Shown here one piece after another: positions 51,722 to 59,990 of a stretch of 64,000 bases of DNA. A model generated the notes under the pieces. The model was not told the DNA's origin, did not search any database, and saw only the letters and a list, made by a program, of their open reading frames with translations. The stretch is taken from NCBI GenBank assembly GCA_965267435.1, contig OZ253960.1, forward strand, positions 2,790,001 to 2,854,000, read 5' to 3'. The stretch's first letter is position 1. Each line of letters begins with the position of its first letter. The stretch comes from JAWPMT01 sp965267435 (lineage in GTDB: Bacteria; Bacteroidota; Bacteroidia; Cytophagales; Cyclobacteriaceae). Both the position numbers and the translations under genes were made by a program.

Positions 51722-52693
51722 ATGAAGAGTATCGGAGTTTTCACATCGGGAGGAGATGCACCGGGGATGAATGCATGCCTGCGATCCGTCGTTCGCAGCG
51801 CCCTGTATTTTGGCATCGACGTCTACGGCATCAAGTATGGCTACAATGGAATGATTGAAGGCGACATCTACAAGATGAAGTCGTATTCCGTGAGCAACAT
51901 CCTCCAAAAGGGAGGAACAATCCTAAAGTCTGCGCGTAGCAAGGAATTCATGACCCAGGAAGGTCGTGAGCGGGCACACAAGCAACTCACCAAGAGAGGT
52001 ATTGAGGGCTTGGTAGCGATCGGCGGCGACGGTACTTTCACTGGAGCCAACATCTTCTTCGAGGAGTACGGTATTCCCGTCGTAGGAGCACCGGGTACGA
52101 TCGACAATGACCTCTATGGCTCCGACTACACCATTGGTTTTGACACAGCCGTCAACACTGCCCTGGACGCGGTGGACAAGATTCGAGACACTGCCAACTC
52201 CCATGATCGTGTCTTCTTCGTAGAGGTGATGGGTCGCCACTCAGGATATATTGCGATCCACTGTGCTATTGGTGGCGGTGCTGAGTTTGCCATGGTACCT
52301 GAGACCTCCACAACGATCAATGACGTGATCAAAACACTGAAGGAGGGTCGGGATCGACAAAAAACTTCGTCCATTGTAGTTGTCGCCGAAGGTGGCGAGC
52401 AGGGCAGCGCCATTGAAGTGGCGTCAAAAGTGTCTGCTGAGTTGCCGGATCTTGATATCCGCGTGTCTACACTTGGACACCTGCAAAGAGGTGGACCTCC
52501 GACTTCGTTTGATCGTATCTTGGCGTCAAGATTGGGTGTAGCGGCTGTGGAAGGGCTCCTCAATGGTAAGTCGAATGTGATGGCTGGCATCATCGATAAA
52601 AAGGTGCACTACACGAGCTTCAAGCTGGCGATCTCAAAGACCAAGCCCATCAACGAAGACCTGATGCGTCTAGTTGAGATCTTGAGTATCTAG
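51722..52693 (+). CDS. pfkA: ATP-dependent 6-phosphofructokinase
   Basis: A 323-residue glycolytic enzyme phosphorylating fructose 6-phosphate. GVFTSGGDAPGMNACLRSVV begins the ATP site, AIGGDGTFTGA follows, and APGTIDNDLYGSDYTIGFDTA carries the catalytic Asp-x-x-Asp pair. VEVMGRHSGYIA and LGHLQRGGPPTSFDR are the sugar-phosphate and effector segments. The glycine in GGDGTFTGA rather than a Gly-Gly-Asp-Asp pair indicates ATP, not pyrophosphate, as donor. Its 3' end overlaps the converging miaA gene by 24 bp. Confidence 0.97.
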   Translation: MKSIGVFTSGGDAPGMNACLRSVVRSALYFGIDVYGIKYGYNGMIEGDIYKMKSYSVSNILQKGGTILKSARSKEFMTQEGRERAHKQLTKRGIEGLVAIGGDGTFTGANIFFEEYGIPVVGAPGTIDNDLYGSDYTIGFDTAVNTALDAVDKIRDTANSHDRVFFVEVMGRHSGYIAIHCAIGGGAEFAMVPETSTTINDVIKTLKEGRDRQKTSSIVVVAEGGEQGSAIEVASKVSAELPDLDIRVSTLGHLQRGGPPTSFDRILASRLGVAAVEGLLNGKSNVMAGIIDKKVHYTSFKLAISKTKPINEDLMRLVEILSI

Positions 52694-53608
52694 CTCCAGC
52701 TTTTCATAAATGTAACTCTTGATGGCGTCGCTGTCGGTCGGCGCAAACCACCGAATATCCGGGTCGCGCTTGAACCAGGTGAATTGCCGCTTGGCATACC
52801 TCCGGGAGTTGCGTTTGAGCAGGCGAACGGCCTCTTCGTAGTCATACTCCCCTTCGAAGTATTTGAAGATCTCTGAGTAACCCACCGTTTGAAGGGCATT
52901 GAGGTGTTTGTATGCGTGCAAAGACTGCGCTTCCTTGAAAAGACCGTCCCTGATCATTTTGTCCATGCGCTGGTCGATCCTCCTGTAGAGCTCGTCCCTA
53001 GGCAGCTCCAGCCCTATCTTCACCGATGTGAATTCTCTCGGCGTTTTCTCCCGCTGCTGACGATAAGAGGAAAAGGGATTGCCCGTGGACCGAAAAACCT
53101 CCAGCGCCCGGATAATTCTCTGTGGATTATTGAGGTCTACCTCTTCAAAATAGACGGGATCAGTCTTCCTCAGCTCCATCCTCAGCTTCGATAGCCCATG
53201 CTCCACGAGCTCCTCCCTCAGACCTTTTCGAACAATTGGGTCGATGGCAGGAAACTTATCAAACCCCTCCCATACCGCTTTGCAATACAAGCCAGATCCT
53301 CCCACCATTACAACGTGCTGATAGGAGTTGAAGAGGTCCGAAAGGGTCTCGATGACATCTTGCTCAAATTCTCCGACATTGTATTCATCGTTTACACTGT
53401 GAGAGTCAATGAAGTGATGCGGCACCATCTCCAGTTCATCGGTAATTGGCTTAGCGGTGCCTATGTTCATTTCACGGTAAAACTGCCGAGAGTCTGCAGA
53501 GATGATCTCCGTCGACAGCAACTGAGCCAGCTCGATCGCCAGGTCCGTTTTCCCCACGGCGGTAGGCCCTACTATAGAGATCAGGAATGGGTCTGTACGG
53601 ACAGTCAT
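52670..53608 (-). CDS. miaA: tRNA dimethylallyltransferase
   Basis: A 312-residue enzyme adding a dimethylallyl group to A37 of tRNAs reading UNN codons. The P-loop is GPTAVGKT, and ADSRQFYREMNIGTAKP is the tRNA-recognition segment. LNNPQRIIRALEVFRSTG and a C-terminal RNSRRYAKRQFTWFKRDP complete the family pattern. I use the ATG at 53608 because it lies just before the P-loop strand, where family starts usually lie; an upstream ATG 21 codons earlier gives an atypical leader. It is divergent from the hybrid kinase gene, which starts 38 bp away, and convergent with pfkA. Confidence 0.96.
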   Translation of the reverse strand: MTVRTDPFLISIVGPTAVGKTDLAIELAQLLSTEIISADSRQFYREMNIGTAKPITDELEMVPHHFIDSHSVNDEYNVGEFEQDVIETLSDLFNSYQHVVMVGGSGLYCKAVWEGFDKFPAIDPIVRKGLREELVEHGLSKLRMELRKTDPVYFEEVDLNNPQRIIRALEVFRSTGNPFSSYRQQREKTPREFTSVKIGLELPRDELYRRIDQRMDKMIRDGLFKEAQSLHAYKHLNALQTVGYSEIFKYFEGEYDYEEAVRLLKRNSRRYAKRQFTWFKRDPDIRWFAPTDSDAIKSYIYEKLELDTQDLN

Positions 53609-53646
53609 GGGAACTAAAACTAGGAATATTTCCGTAATTTTAGTCC

Positions 53647-56600
53647 ATGGGTGATATGATCGATGCATCAATTGAGAGTCTGCAAAGGCAAGTGATCGGA
53701 TTGCAGAAAAAGCTCACCATCATTCAAAAAGAGCATTCCCGAACACTCGAACGCACCAATCACCACTTCAAAGAACTTTTCAACAGCTCCAGTGACCTGA
53801 TCCAAGTGTTTGAACCTCGGGGAGAGATCATCTTCGTCAATGAGGCCTGGAAAAACAAGCTCGGCTATCAGGAGGAGGAAATCAAAGATCTTAAGTTCGT
53901 CGACACGATCCACCCCGAGCACCGCCGGCAAACCCTCGAGAAGCTCCTGAAAATTACGGCGGGCATAAAGAGTGAGAAGTTGGACACAGTGCTCACCACG
54001 AAATATGGTAAAAACATTTTCGTGAAAGGGCTACTCACGTGTGTCTTCGAGGATGACCAGGCGGTTGAGTACCAGTGCATCTTCTATGACATCACAGAAC
54101 GAATCAGGGCGGAGAAGGCACAGAGTCTTTATTATAAGATCGCCTCACTCACCATCCACCACAAGAAACTCGACGAATTCTACGACAAAGTATTTGAGGA
54201 GCTAAGGCAGTTTCTGAAGGTCAAGAATTTCGCCATCATCAACAAAAAGTCCGTCTTTGACGGCTTTCAGTTCATCTACAAGATCGATGAATTGCCGCAG
54301 GAAGAATCGATGTCCAACGAGATAAACAAGGAGCTGGCAGCCTACACCTACGAATATGGAAAGGGCCTCATTATGTACAAGGAGGGCATCGAAAAGATCT
54401 GTCGACAAAAAGGCATCCGAGGAAAGACACAAATTCCCAATATCTGGCTGGGAGTACTCATGAAGGCCTCTAATCGCCCAATTGGGGTGATGTCCATCTA
54501 TTCCTACGGGCACGAAGCAGCTTACAACCACAAGGATCTCGAGCTGCTGGACTTCATCGCGGGTCAGGTGAGCCTCGCCCTGCAGAGAAAGATCGACGAG
54601 AGCAAGATAGAGGACCAGGCAGCTCGTCTTAGTGCAATCTTCGAGAGCAGTACCCACCAGATCTGGAGTGTCGATCGCAAGTACAACTTCACGTCTTTCA
54701 ACCAAAACTTTGCCGATTCATTTCTCGAGTATTATGGCTTTGAGCCTGAGATCGGCATGGGGCTACTCGGCCCGTACAAGAGCCTATTCAATAAGCAAGA
54801 CAGCGAGCTCTGGGTACAGATGTACCAGGAGGCCTTCAACGGTAAGATCAAGAATTTCCAGAACTGCATCGTAGACGATCGGGGCAACAAGGTGTGGAGG
54901 GATATCTTTCTCAACCCCATCTTCTTGCCGGACGGGTCCATTCGGGAGGTATCGGTCATCGCCAACGACATCACCGAGAAGAAGCAGAATGAAAAATCGC
55001 TGCAAGAGAGCGAAGAGAAGTTTAGAAACATCTTCGAGTCCTTCCAGGATATCTACTTTCGTTGTACGCTGCCCGGTTTGATCACGATGGTCAGCCCCTC
55101 CGTTCAGGAAGTGTTGGGCTTCACATCACGGGAGCTGCTTGGCAAAAATATTGGCGACTTCTTCCTGTCCAGGGAGAGCCTGCGTGCCTTGGTGAAGGTA
55201 CTCCTGGAGCAAAAGCGCGTACGTAACTTCGAAGGGCAATCGCGTACAAAGTCTGGCGAGGAACTGCAGTTCCTTTGTAACGTGCGAATTGTCAATCATC
55301 AGGGAGAGGAAGTAGAGATCGAAGGTGTCGCCCGCGATATCACCCCACTGAAGAAGACCAACGAAGAATTGCGGGAAGCCAAAGAACTGGCAGAGCACTC
55401 GCTACAGATCAAAGAGCGCTTCCTGGCCAATATGAGCCACGAGATCCGTACGCCCATGAACGGCATCATTGGCATGATTGACCTACTCGGATCGACCAAC
55501 CTCGACGAGGAACAATCGGAATATGTCAGAACGGTTCGAAAGTCCTCCGATACGCTACTCCACATCCTCAATGACATCCTCGACCTCTCCAAGATAGAGG
55601 CCGGCAAGATGGAACTGCGAAAGCGGCCCGTGCGACTCGTAGAGACATTTGAAAAGATCTACGAGCTCTTTTCGCAGCAAGCACACCTCAACAACACGCA
55701 CCTATACTATCACCTGGATGATAAGCTGCCCGAATATGTGATGGCTGATGAGACCCGGCTCGTACAAGTGATCTCCAATCTCACTAGCAACGCCATTAAG
55801 TTTTCCCATACCAAGGGCAATATCAACATCAGCATCCGGGTACGTGAAGAGCGAGAGAACGACATGATGTTTCAGGTATCGGTGAAGGACTCCGGCATTG
55901 GCATCTCCGAGGAAGATCAGGAGTTGCTATTTCAGAGCTTCAGCCAGCTGGACAATTCCAGTTCCAAGAGCTACGGTGGCACAGGCCTTGGGCTTGTCAT
56001 TTCGAAGGAGTTGGTACGGTCCATGGGGGGTGAAATCGGTGTCGTATCTACTCCGGGATTGGGAAGTACCTTCTGGTTCACCTTCCCGGCTGAGAGAGTG
56101 GAGACTCCCGATGTCTCTGAGGAATTGGCGCCCCCTGAAGCCAAGATCGTCCGGGAATTCACCAACACGAAACCAAGGGTATTGCTGGTCGATGACAACA
56201 ACATCAATCGCAAGGTCGCAAGTGAGATACTCAGAAAATCCGGCTGCGACGTCGCCGAGGCCGAGGATGGCTTCACAGCCATTGACATGGTGCGTAAGGA
56301 AGAATTTGACCTGATCTTCATGGACATACAAATGCCCAAGATGGACGGCGTGCAAGCCACGAAGGAGATAAAGAAACTCAATGTCGAGAACCTTCCCCCT
56401 ATCGTTGCAATGACCGCTTACAGCATGGAGGAAGATAAGGCTAAGTTCCTCAGTGAAGGCCTTGACGACTACCTGCCCAAACCGATCAAAGCCGTTGCAC
56501 TCATAGAAAAGGTGAAGAGTTGGGTCAACTTCGCTCCGAAGAACGTCACGGGAGAAGTGTTTGTAGAAAACACCGAAGACCTCGTCATCAATCAAAACAC

Positions 56601-56919
56601 ACTCAACCAGTTACACAAGTACGGCGGTAAGGATCTCATTCAGTCCGTGTTGGACGATTTTGACAAGGAGGCGCGCGAATTAATTACCGACTCCAAGAAG
56701 TGGCTTCGCAAAAAGAACATGGAGGAACTGCAACGTGCCATGCACACCCTGAAAGGTAACGCTGGGACCTTTGGAATAGAAAAACTTTCTAAGAATGCCG
56801 AATACATTGAAAAGAAAATAAAAGCCAATAACTTTAAAGCACTAAAGGAAGACCTGGAAGAACTAGAAAAGACCTTCATGGAGTTCCAGGAGGGCTACCA
56901 TAATCTTTTCAACAATTGA
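53647..56919 (+). CDS. Hybrid sensor kinase with PAS, GAF, receiver and HPt domains
   Basis: A 1090-residue cytoplasmic hybrid kinase with no clear membrane segment. Order: N-terminal coiled coil (~5-40), PAS (~40-155), GAF-like (~160-320), two further PAS domains (~330-450 and ~460-575), HisKA with NMSHEIRTPMNG (His598), HATPase_c (~650-830), receiver with Asp893 (FMDIQMPKMDG), and a C-terminal HPt domain with AMHTLKGNAGT (His1033). It therefore carries the internal His-Asp-His steps of a phosphorelay. A CheY-like receiver lies 15 bp downstream and is the likely final acceptor. The soluble plan suggests that it senses a cytoplasmic signal such as redox state, light or a small ligand. Confidence 0.94.
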   Translation: MGDMIDASIESLQRQVIGLQKKLTIIQKEHSRTLERTNHHFKELFNSSSDLIQVFEPRGEIIFVNEAWKNKLGYQEEEIKDLKFVDTIHPEHRRQTLEKLLKITAGIKSEKLDTVLTTKYGKNIFVKGLLTCVFEDDQAVEYQCIFYDITERIRAEKAQSLYYKIASLTIHHKKLDEFYDKVFEELRQFLKVKNFAIINKKSVFDGFQFIYKIDELPQEESMSNEINKELAAYTYEYGKGLIMYKEGIEKICRQKGIRGKTQIPNIWLGVLMKASNRPIGVMSIYSYGHEAAYNHKDLELLDFIAGQVSLALQRKIDESKIEDQAARLSAIFESSTHQIWSVDRKYNFTSFNQNFADSFLEYYGFEPEIGMGLLGPYKSLFNKQDSELWVQMYQEAFNGKIKNFQNCIVDDRGNKVWRDIFLNPIFLPDGSIREVSVIANDITEKKQNEKSLQESEEKFRNIFESFQDIYFRCTLPGLITMVSPSVQEVLGFTSRELLGKNIGDFFLSRESLRALVKVLLEQKRVRNFEGQSRTKSGEELQFLCNVRIVNHQGEEVEIEGVARDITPLKKTNEELREAKELAEHSLQIKERFLANMSHEIRTPMNGIIGMIDLLGSTNLDEEQSEYVRTVRKSSDTLLHILNDILDLSKIEAGKMELRKRPVRLVETFEKIYELFSQQAHLNNTHLYYHLDDKLPEYVMADETRLVQVISNLTSNAIKFSHTKGNINISIRVREERENDMMFQVSVKDSGIGISEEDQELLFQSFSQLDNSSSKSYGGTGLGLVISKELVRSMGGEIGVVSTPGLGSTFWFTFPAERVETPDVSEELAPPEAKIVREFTNTKPRVLLVDDNNINRKVASEILRKSGCDVAEAEDGFTAIDMVRKEEFDLIFMDIQMPKMDGVQATKEIKKLNVENLPPIVAMTAYSMEEDKAKFLSEGLDDYLPKPIKAVALIEKVKSWVNFAPKNVTGEVFVENTEDLVINQNTLNQLHKYGGKDLIQSVLDDFDKEARELITDSKKWLRKKNMEELQRAMHTLKGNAGTFGIEKLSKNAEYIEKKIKANNFKALKEDLEELEKTFMEFQEGYHNLFNN

Positions 56920-56934
56920 CCCAAGTCATACATT

Positions 56935-57309
56935 ATGGCCAAGAAAATACTAATTGCTGAAGACAGCTCAGTGATCCAGAATCTTACCAGAAGGATTCTT
57001 ACGATTCAGCAATATGACATTACATCAGTGAAAAACGGAGCCCAGGTGCTCAACGAATTGTCAAAGGAGAAATTCGACCTCGTATTGCTGGACATTCACA
57101 TGCCTGTCATGGACGGTATGACCTGCGCCCGTGAGATACGAGACACCAACCCTGGAGACAACAAGGACATCCCGATCATCGCCATCACAGGCAATGCAAA
57201 AAACTATTCTATGGAAGACTTCAAGGCTGCCGGCATCGACGACTTTCTGCCTAAGCCACTCAACTATGACAACATGGTTGAGAAGGTGAAGTCCTTCATC
57301 GAAAACTGA
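56935..57309 (+). CDS. Stand-alone CheY-like response regulator
   Basis: A 124-residue receiver with no output domain. It has the acidic pair Glu9-Asp10 (IAEDSSVIQ), phospho-acceptor Asp53 (LLLDIHMPVMDGMT), a Thr in ITGNAK and the conserved Lys in FLPKPL. It is 15 bp after the hybrid kinase, whose HPt domain is the natural donor, so the pair completes a four-step relay. The effector reached by this receiver is not encoded nearby. Confidence 0.93.
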   Translation: MAKKILIAEDSSVIQNLTRRILTIQQYDITSVKNGAQVLNELSKEKFDLVLLDIHMPVMDGMTCAREIRDTNPGDNKDIPIIAITGNAKNYSMEDFKAAGIDDFLPKPLNYDNMVEKVKSFIEN

Positions 57310-57310
57310 T

Positions 57311-57592
57311 GTGAAGATGGAGATACGCTTCACGAATCATTTTCTTCATAAGCTCGAAGATCTCTTCTCAGAAACTGATTATATCCTGCGATACGAAAAA
57401 GGTCGGTTCCAGTCCGGCTATTGCATTCTCAAAGACACGAAAGTGGCAGTGGTCAACAAGTACTTCTCCCTCGAGGGGAAGATCAATAGCCTGGTCGAAA
57501 TTCTGCGCACCATTGCGGTCGATACAACCAATCTCAGCGACAAAAACAAGAAGCTCTACAAAGAGGTTACACAAAAAAGCCTCCAATCTTGA
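57311..57592 (+). CDS. Small hypothetical protein between receiver and metallo-hydrolase
   Basis: A 93-residue protein beginning at GTG 57311, with an ATG two codons later at 57317 as alternative. It is a compact alpha/beta sequence: MEIRFTNHFLHKLEDLFSE, the strands GRFQSGYCILKD and TKVAVVNKYFSLEGKI, and a helical basic tail NLSDKNKKLYKEVTQ. It has no signal or membrane segment. It starts immediately after the receiver stop, and its own stop overlaps the next gene's start, so it is tightly built into this operon. I do not recognise it. Confidence 0.75.
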   Translation: MKMEIRFTNHFLHKLEDLFSETDYILRYEKGRFQSGYCILKDTKVAVVNKYFSLEGKINSLVEILRTIAVDTTNLSDKNKKLYKEVTQKSLQS

Positions 57593-58350
57593 CTGTCACC
57601 TTCCTTGGAACCGGTACCTCCCAGGGCGTACCCGTGATTACCTGCGATTGCGAGGTATGTCGCTCTCTGGACTTTCGTGACAAAAGGCTCCGGAGTTCCA
57701 TACACATCGAGGTTGACGGCAAAAGCCTTGCCGTCGACGCGGGGCCGGATTTCCGGCAGCAAATGATCCGTGAAAGAATCAGGCGGCTGGATGCCATCCT
57801 TTTTACCCATGAGCACAAAGACCACACTGCCGGACTCGATGACGTCCGTAGCTTCAACTTCGCTCAGCGGAAAGACATGCCCATATACGGTCGCCAGCGA
57901 GTCATCAATCAGATCAAAAAAGAGTTCTCCTACGCCTTCGCAGAAGTGAAATATCCAGGAGTTCCGATGATCGCGACGATAGAGATCGACAACGAACCTT
58001 TCCAAGCCGAAGGTGTGGACGTACTGCCTGTAGAGGTGATGCACCACCAGCTACCTGTGTTGGGTTTTCGTATTGGAGACTTCACATACATCACCGACGC
58101 CAACTACATCTCCGATGAGGAGATCGAAAAGATCAAGGGAAGCAAGGTCTTGGTACTCAACGCCCTGCAGATCAAAGAACACATCAGCCACTTTACGCTA
58201 CAGGAAGCGGTGGAAATGGCCCAGCGCATTGGGGCAGAGCAGACCTATTTCACCCATATCAGCCACAAACTGGGAATGCATGGAGATGTTTGCAATGACC
58301 TACCAGAAGGCATCACTCTTGCGTATGATGGCCTAAAGGTTCATCTTTAG
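57589..58350 (+). CDS. Metallo-beta-lactamase-fold hydrolase, PhnP-like
   Basis: A 253-residue MBL-fold enzyme. The first strand VTFLGTGTSQGVP begins at residue 2, and CDCEVCRSL supplies the structural zinc cysteines of PhnP-type phosphodiesterases. The metal motif THEHKDH, later His in VMHHQLP and ITDANYI, and the final THISHKLGMH complete the site. PhnP cleaves cyclic ribose phosphodiesters, but many homologues act on other cyclic nucleotides or esters. The start is a TTG at 57589 inside the preceding TGA; no downstream start keeps strand 1, so this start is well supported. Confidence 0.92.
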   Translation: MTVTFLGTGTSQGVPVITCDCEVCRSLDFRDKRLRSSIHIEVDGKSLAVDAGPDFRQQMIRERIRRLDAILFTHEHKDHTAGLDDVRSFNFAQRKDMPIYGRQRVINQIKKEFSYAFAEVKYPGVPMIATIEIDNEPFQAEGVDVLPVEVMHHQLPVLGFRIGDFTYITDANYISDEEIEKIKGSKVLVLNALQIKEHISHFTLQEAVEMAQRIGAEQTYFTHISHKLGMHGDVCNDLPEGITLAYDGLKVHL

Positions 58351-58354
58351 CCCC

Positions 58355-59869
58355 GTGCTGCACAACTTTTTTTTTATCCAAAAGCTCTCGAAGACGCTGA
58401 ATGAGCGATTGAGCGGCTGGGAGATCGCAGCCAGCTTCAGTCAAAGTAAAAATGAGTTAGTACTGGGTTTCATGAAGGGGCAGTCGCAGTGCTACATGCG
58501 GTGCAATCTGGACCCCAATGTCAACCTGATCACTTTCGCGGAAGAGTTTCATCGCGCACGTAAAAACAGTGTCGATCTCTATCCCGAGATTGTTGGCAAG
58601 ACCATTGAGAAGGTAGTGCAGGTGCCCTTTGACAGAAGCTTCTATTTTGTAGTGGCCAACGCCGGAATGCTCATCTTCAAACTCCACGGCCGCCGGAGCA
58701 ACATTATCTATCTGCCCGTCGAAGGAGAAGCGGATCTCTTCCGTACCAAGCTCTCCACCGATAGCAATGTCACCCCAGAGTCTTTGGCCAAAGACATCAA
58801 TGCAGATCATCCTGGCCCGGAGGACATAGCAACCCTGAGACAACTGATCGGCAAGCAGTATCTATCGGCTGATGCCTCTGACGACCAGGTGCGCCAGACA
58901 GTCAATCGCCTCAATGCTGCTGCCGAGTTTCTGATCCTCCAACCCCCCGGCAAGCCACCAGCGATAAGTCTGGTAACTGCAGAAGATACCGTCGGTCGAA
59001 CTACCGATCCCATGGATGCTTGCACTTTGCTCTTTCGAAGTCACATGCAGGGCTATCTGTTTGCAGGAGAGAAAGCACTGATAGCCAAAGAGCTAGAGAA
59101 GCGTGTACAGCGATCGCAGCACTACATTCAGCGCAACGAAAAGGAACTTGATTCTCTACGGACAAAAAGGAGCTACGAGGAAGTGGCAAATATCATCATG
59201 GCCAACCTCCATCAGTTGCCCGAGTCCGGAGGAGAGGTCGAGCTACACGACTTTTACAGCGACAGCCCTCTGAAAGTGAAGATCAAGCAAGGCGTGAAGC
59301 CACAAAAACACGCCGAAAATCTGTACCGTAAGGCTAAGAACCAGAAGATCCAACTTCGCAAGCTCCAGGAGAATATCGATATCAAGATGGAGCAGATGCT
59401 CAAGTTGGAGGAACTCCAGAATGAATTGGCGGAGATTGATGATTTCAAGTCACTTCGTAGCTTCCAAAAGAGGCACGAGCTGGAAAAGAAAGGCTCACAA
59501 GAGGATGAGGTCGTACTGCCCTACAAAGAGCGTGTCATTGAAGGGTACCAGGTCCTCATCGGCAAAAATGCCCGCGCCAACGACGAGCTTACGCTGAGGC
59601 ACGCCAGGAAGGACGACTTGTGGCTCCATGCCCGGGATGTACCCGGGTCCCATGTCGTTATCCGAAAGATGGGCAAGTCCAAAGTACCTGGTAGTGTGAT
59701 TGAGAAAGCTGCCGCTATCGCCGCCTACTATTCGAAGAGAAAGACAGATTCTCTTTGTCCCGTGATTGTGACGCCCAGAAAGTTTGTCCGCAAGAGAAAA
59801 GGAGCCGCTCCCGGTGAAGTAATTGTCGACCGGGAAGAGGTAGTCATAGTGGAACCATCCGCGGAATAA
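58355..59869 (+). CDS. NFACT/RqcH-like ribosome quality-control protein
   Basis: A 504-residue homologue of RqcH/Rqc2 (also annotated as fibronectin-binding protein). It has an N-terminal NFACT-N domain, a HhH part, a long coiled-coil middle (~290-400) and a C-terminal NFACT-R domain with GKNARANDELTLRHARKDDL. The Asp-Arg pair that RqcH uses for alanyl-tRNA selection appears conserved (Asp93-Arg94 in VPFDRSFYF). In Firmicutes RqcH adds alanine tails to nascent chains on stalled 50S subunits, and the same role is inferred here. The start is a GTG at 58355, 4 bp after the metallo-hydrolase stop. Confidence 0.9.
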   Translation: MLHNFFFIQKLSKTLNERLSGWEIAASFSQSKNELVLGFMKGQSQCYMRCNLDPNVNLITFAEEFHRARKNSVDLYPEIVGKTIEKVVQVPFDRSFYFVVANAGMLIFKLHGRRSNIIYLPVEGEADLFRTKLSTDSNVTPESLAKDINADHPGPEDIATLRQLIGKQYLSADASDDQVRQTVNRLNAAAEFLILQPPGKPPAISLVTAEDTVGRTTDPMDACTLLFRSHMQGYLFAGEKALIAKELEKRVQRSQHYIQRNEKELDSLRTKRSYEEVANIIMANLHQLPESGGEVELHDFYSDSPLKVKIKQGVKPQKHAENLYRKAKNQKIQLRKLQENIDIKMEQMLKLEELQNELAEIDDFKSLRSFQKRHELEKKGSQEDEVVLPYKERVIEGYQVLIGKNARANDELTLRHARKDDLWLHARDVPGSHVVIRKMGKSKVPGSVIEKAAAIAAYYSKRKTDSLCPVIVTPRKFVRKRKGAAPGEVIVDREEVVIVEPSAE

Positions 59870-59958
59870 GGACGATACCCCTCGCCCCTTTTCACTCAGG
59901 CATTTTGCCCATTCATTCCCAGCAATTTTCGTAGCCTTCAAATACTGGGCATTATCGC

Positions 59959-59973
59959 GGTGGTTAAACCACC
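59959..59973. promoter_or_regulatory. Perfect palindrome upstream of the TPR gene
   Basis: GGTGGTT-A-AACCACC forms a perfect 7-bp inverted repeat about a central A. It ends 17 bp before the TPR gene's ATG at 59991, a position consistent with an operator or an RNA hairpin in the leader. Confidence 0.45.
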
Positions 59974-59990
59974 AAAACACGCCAAGACTC

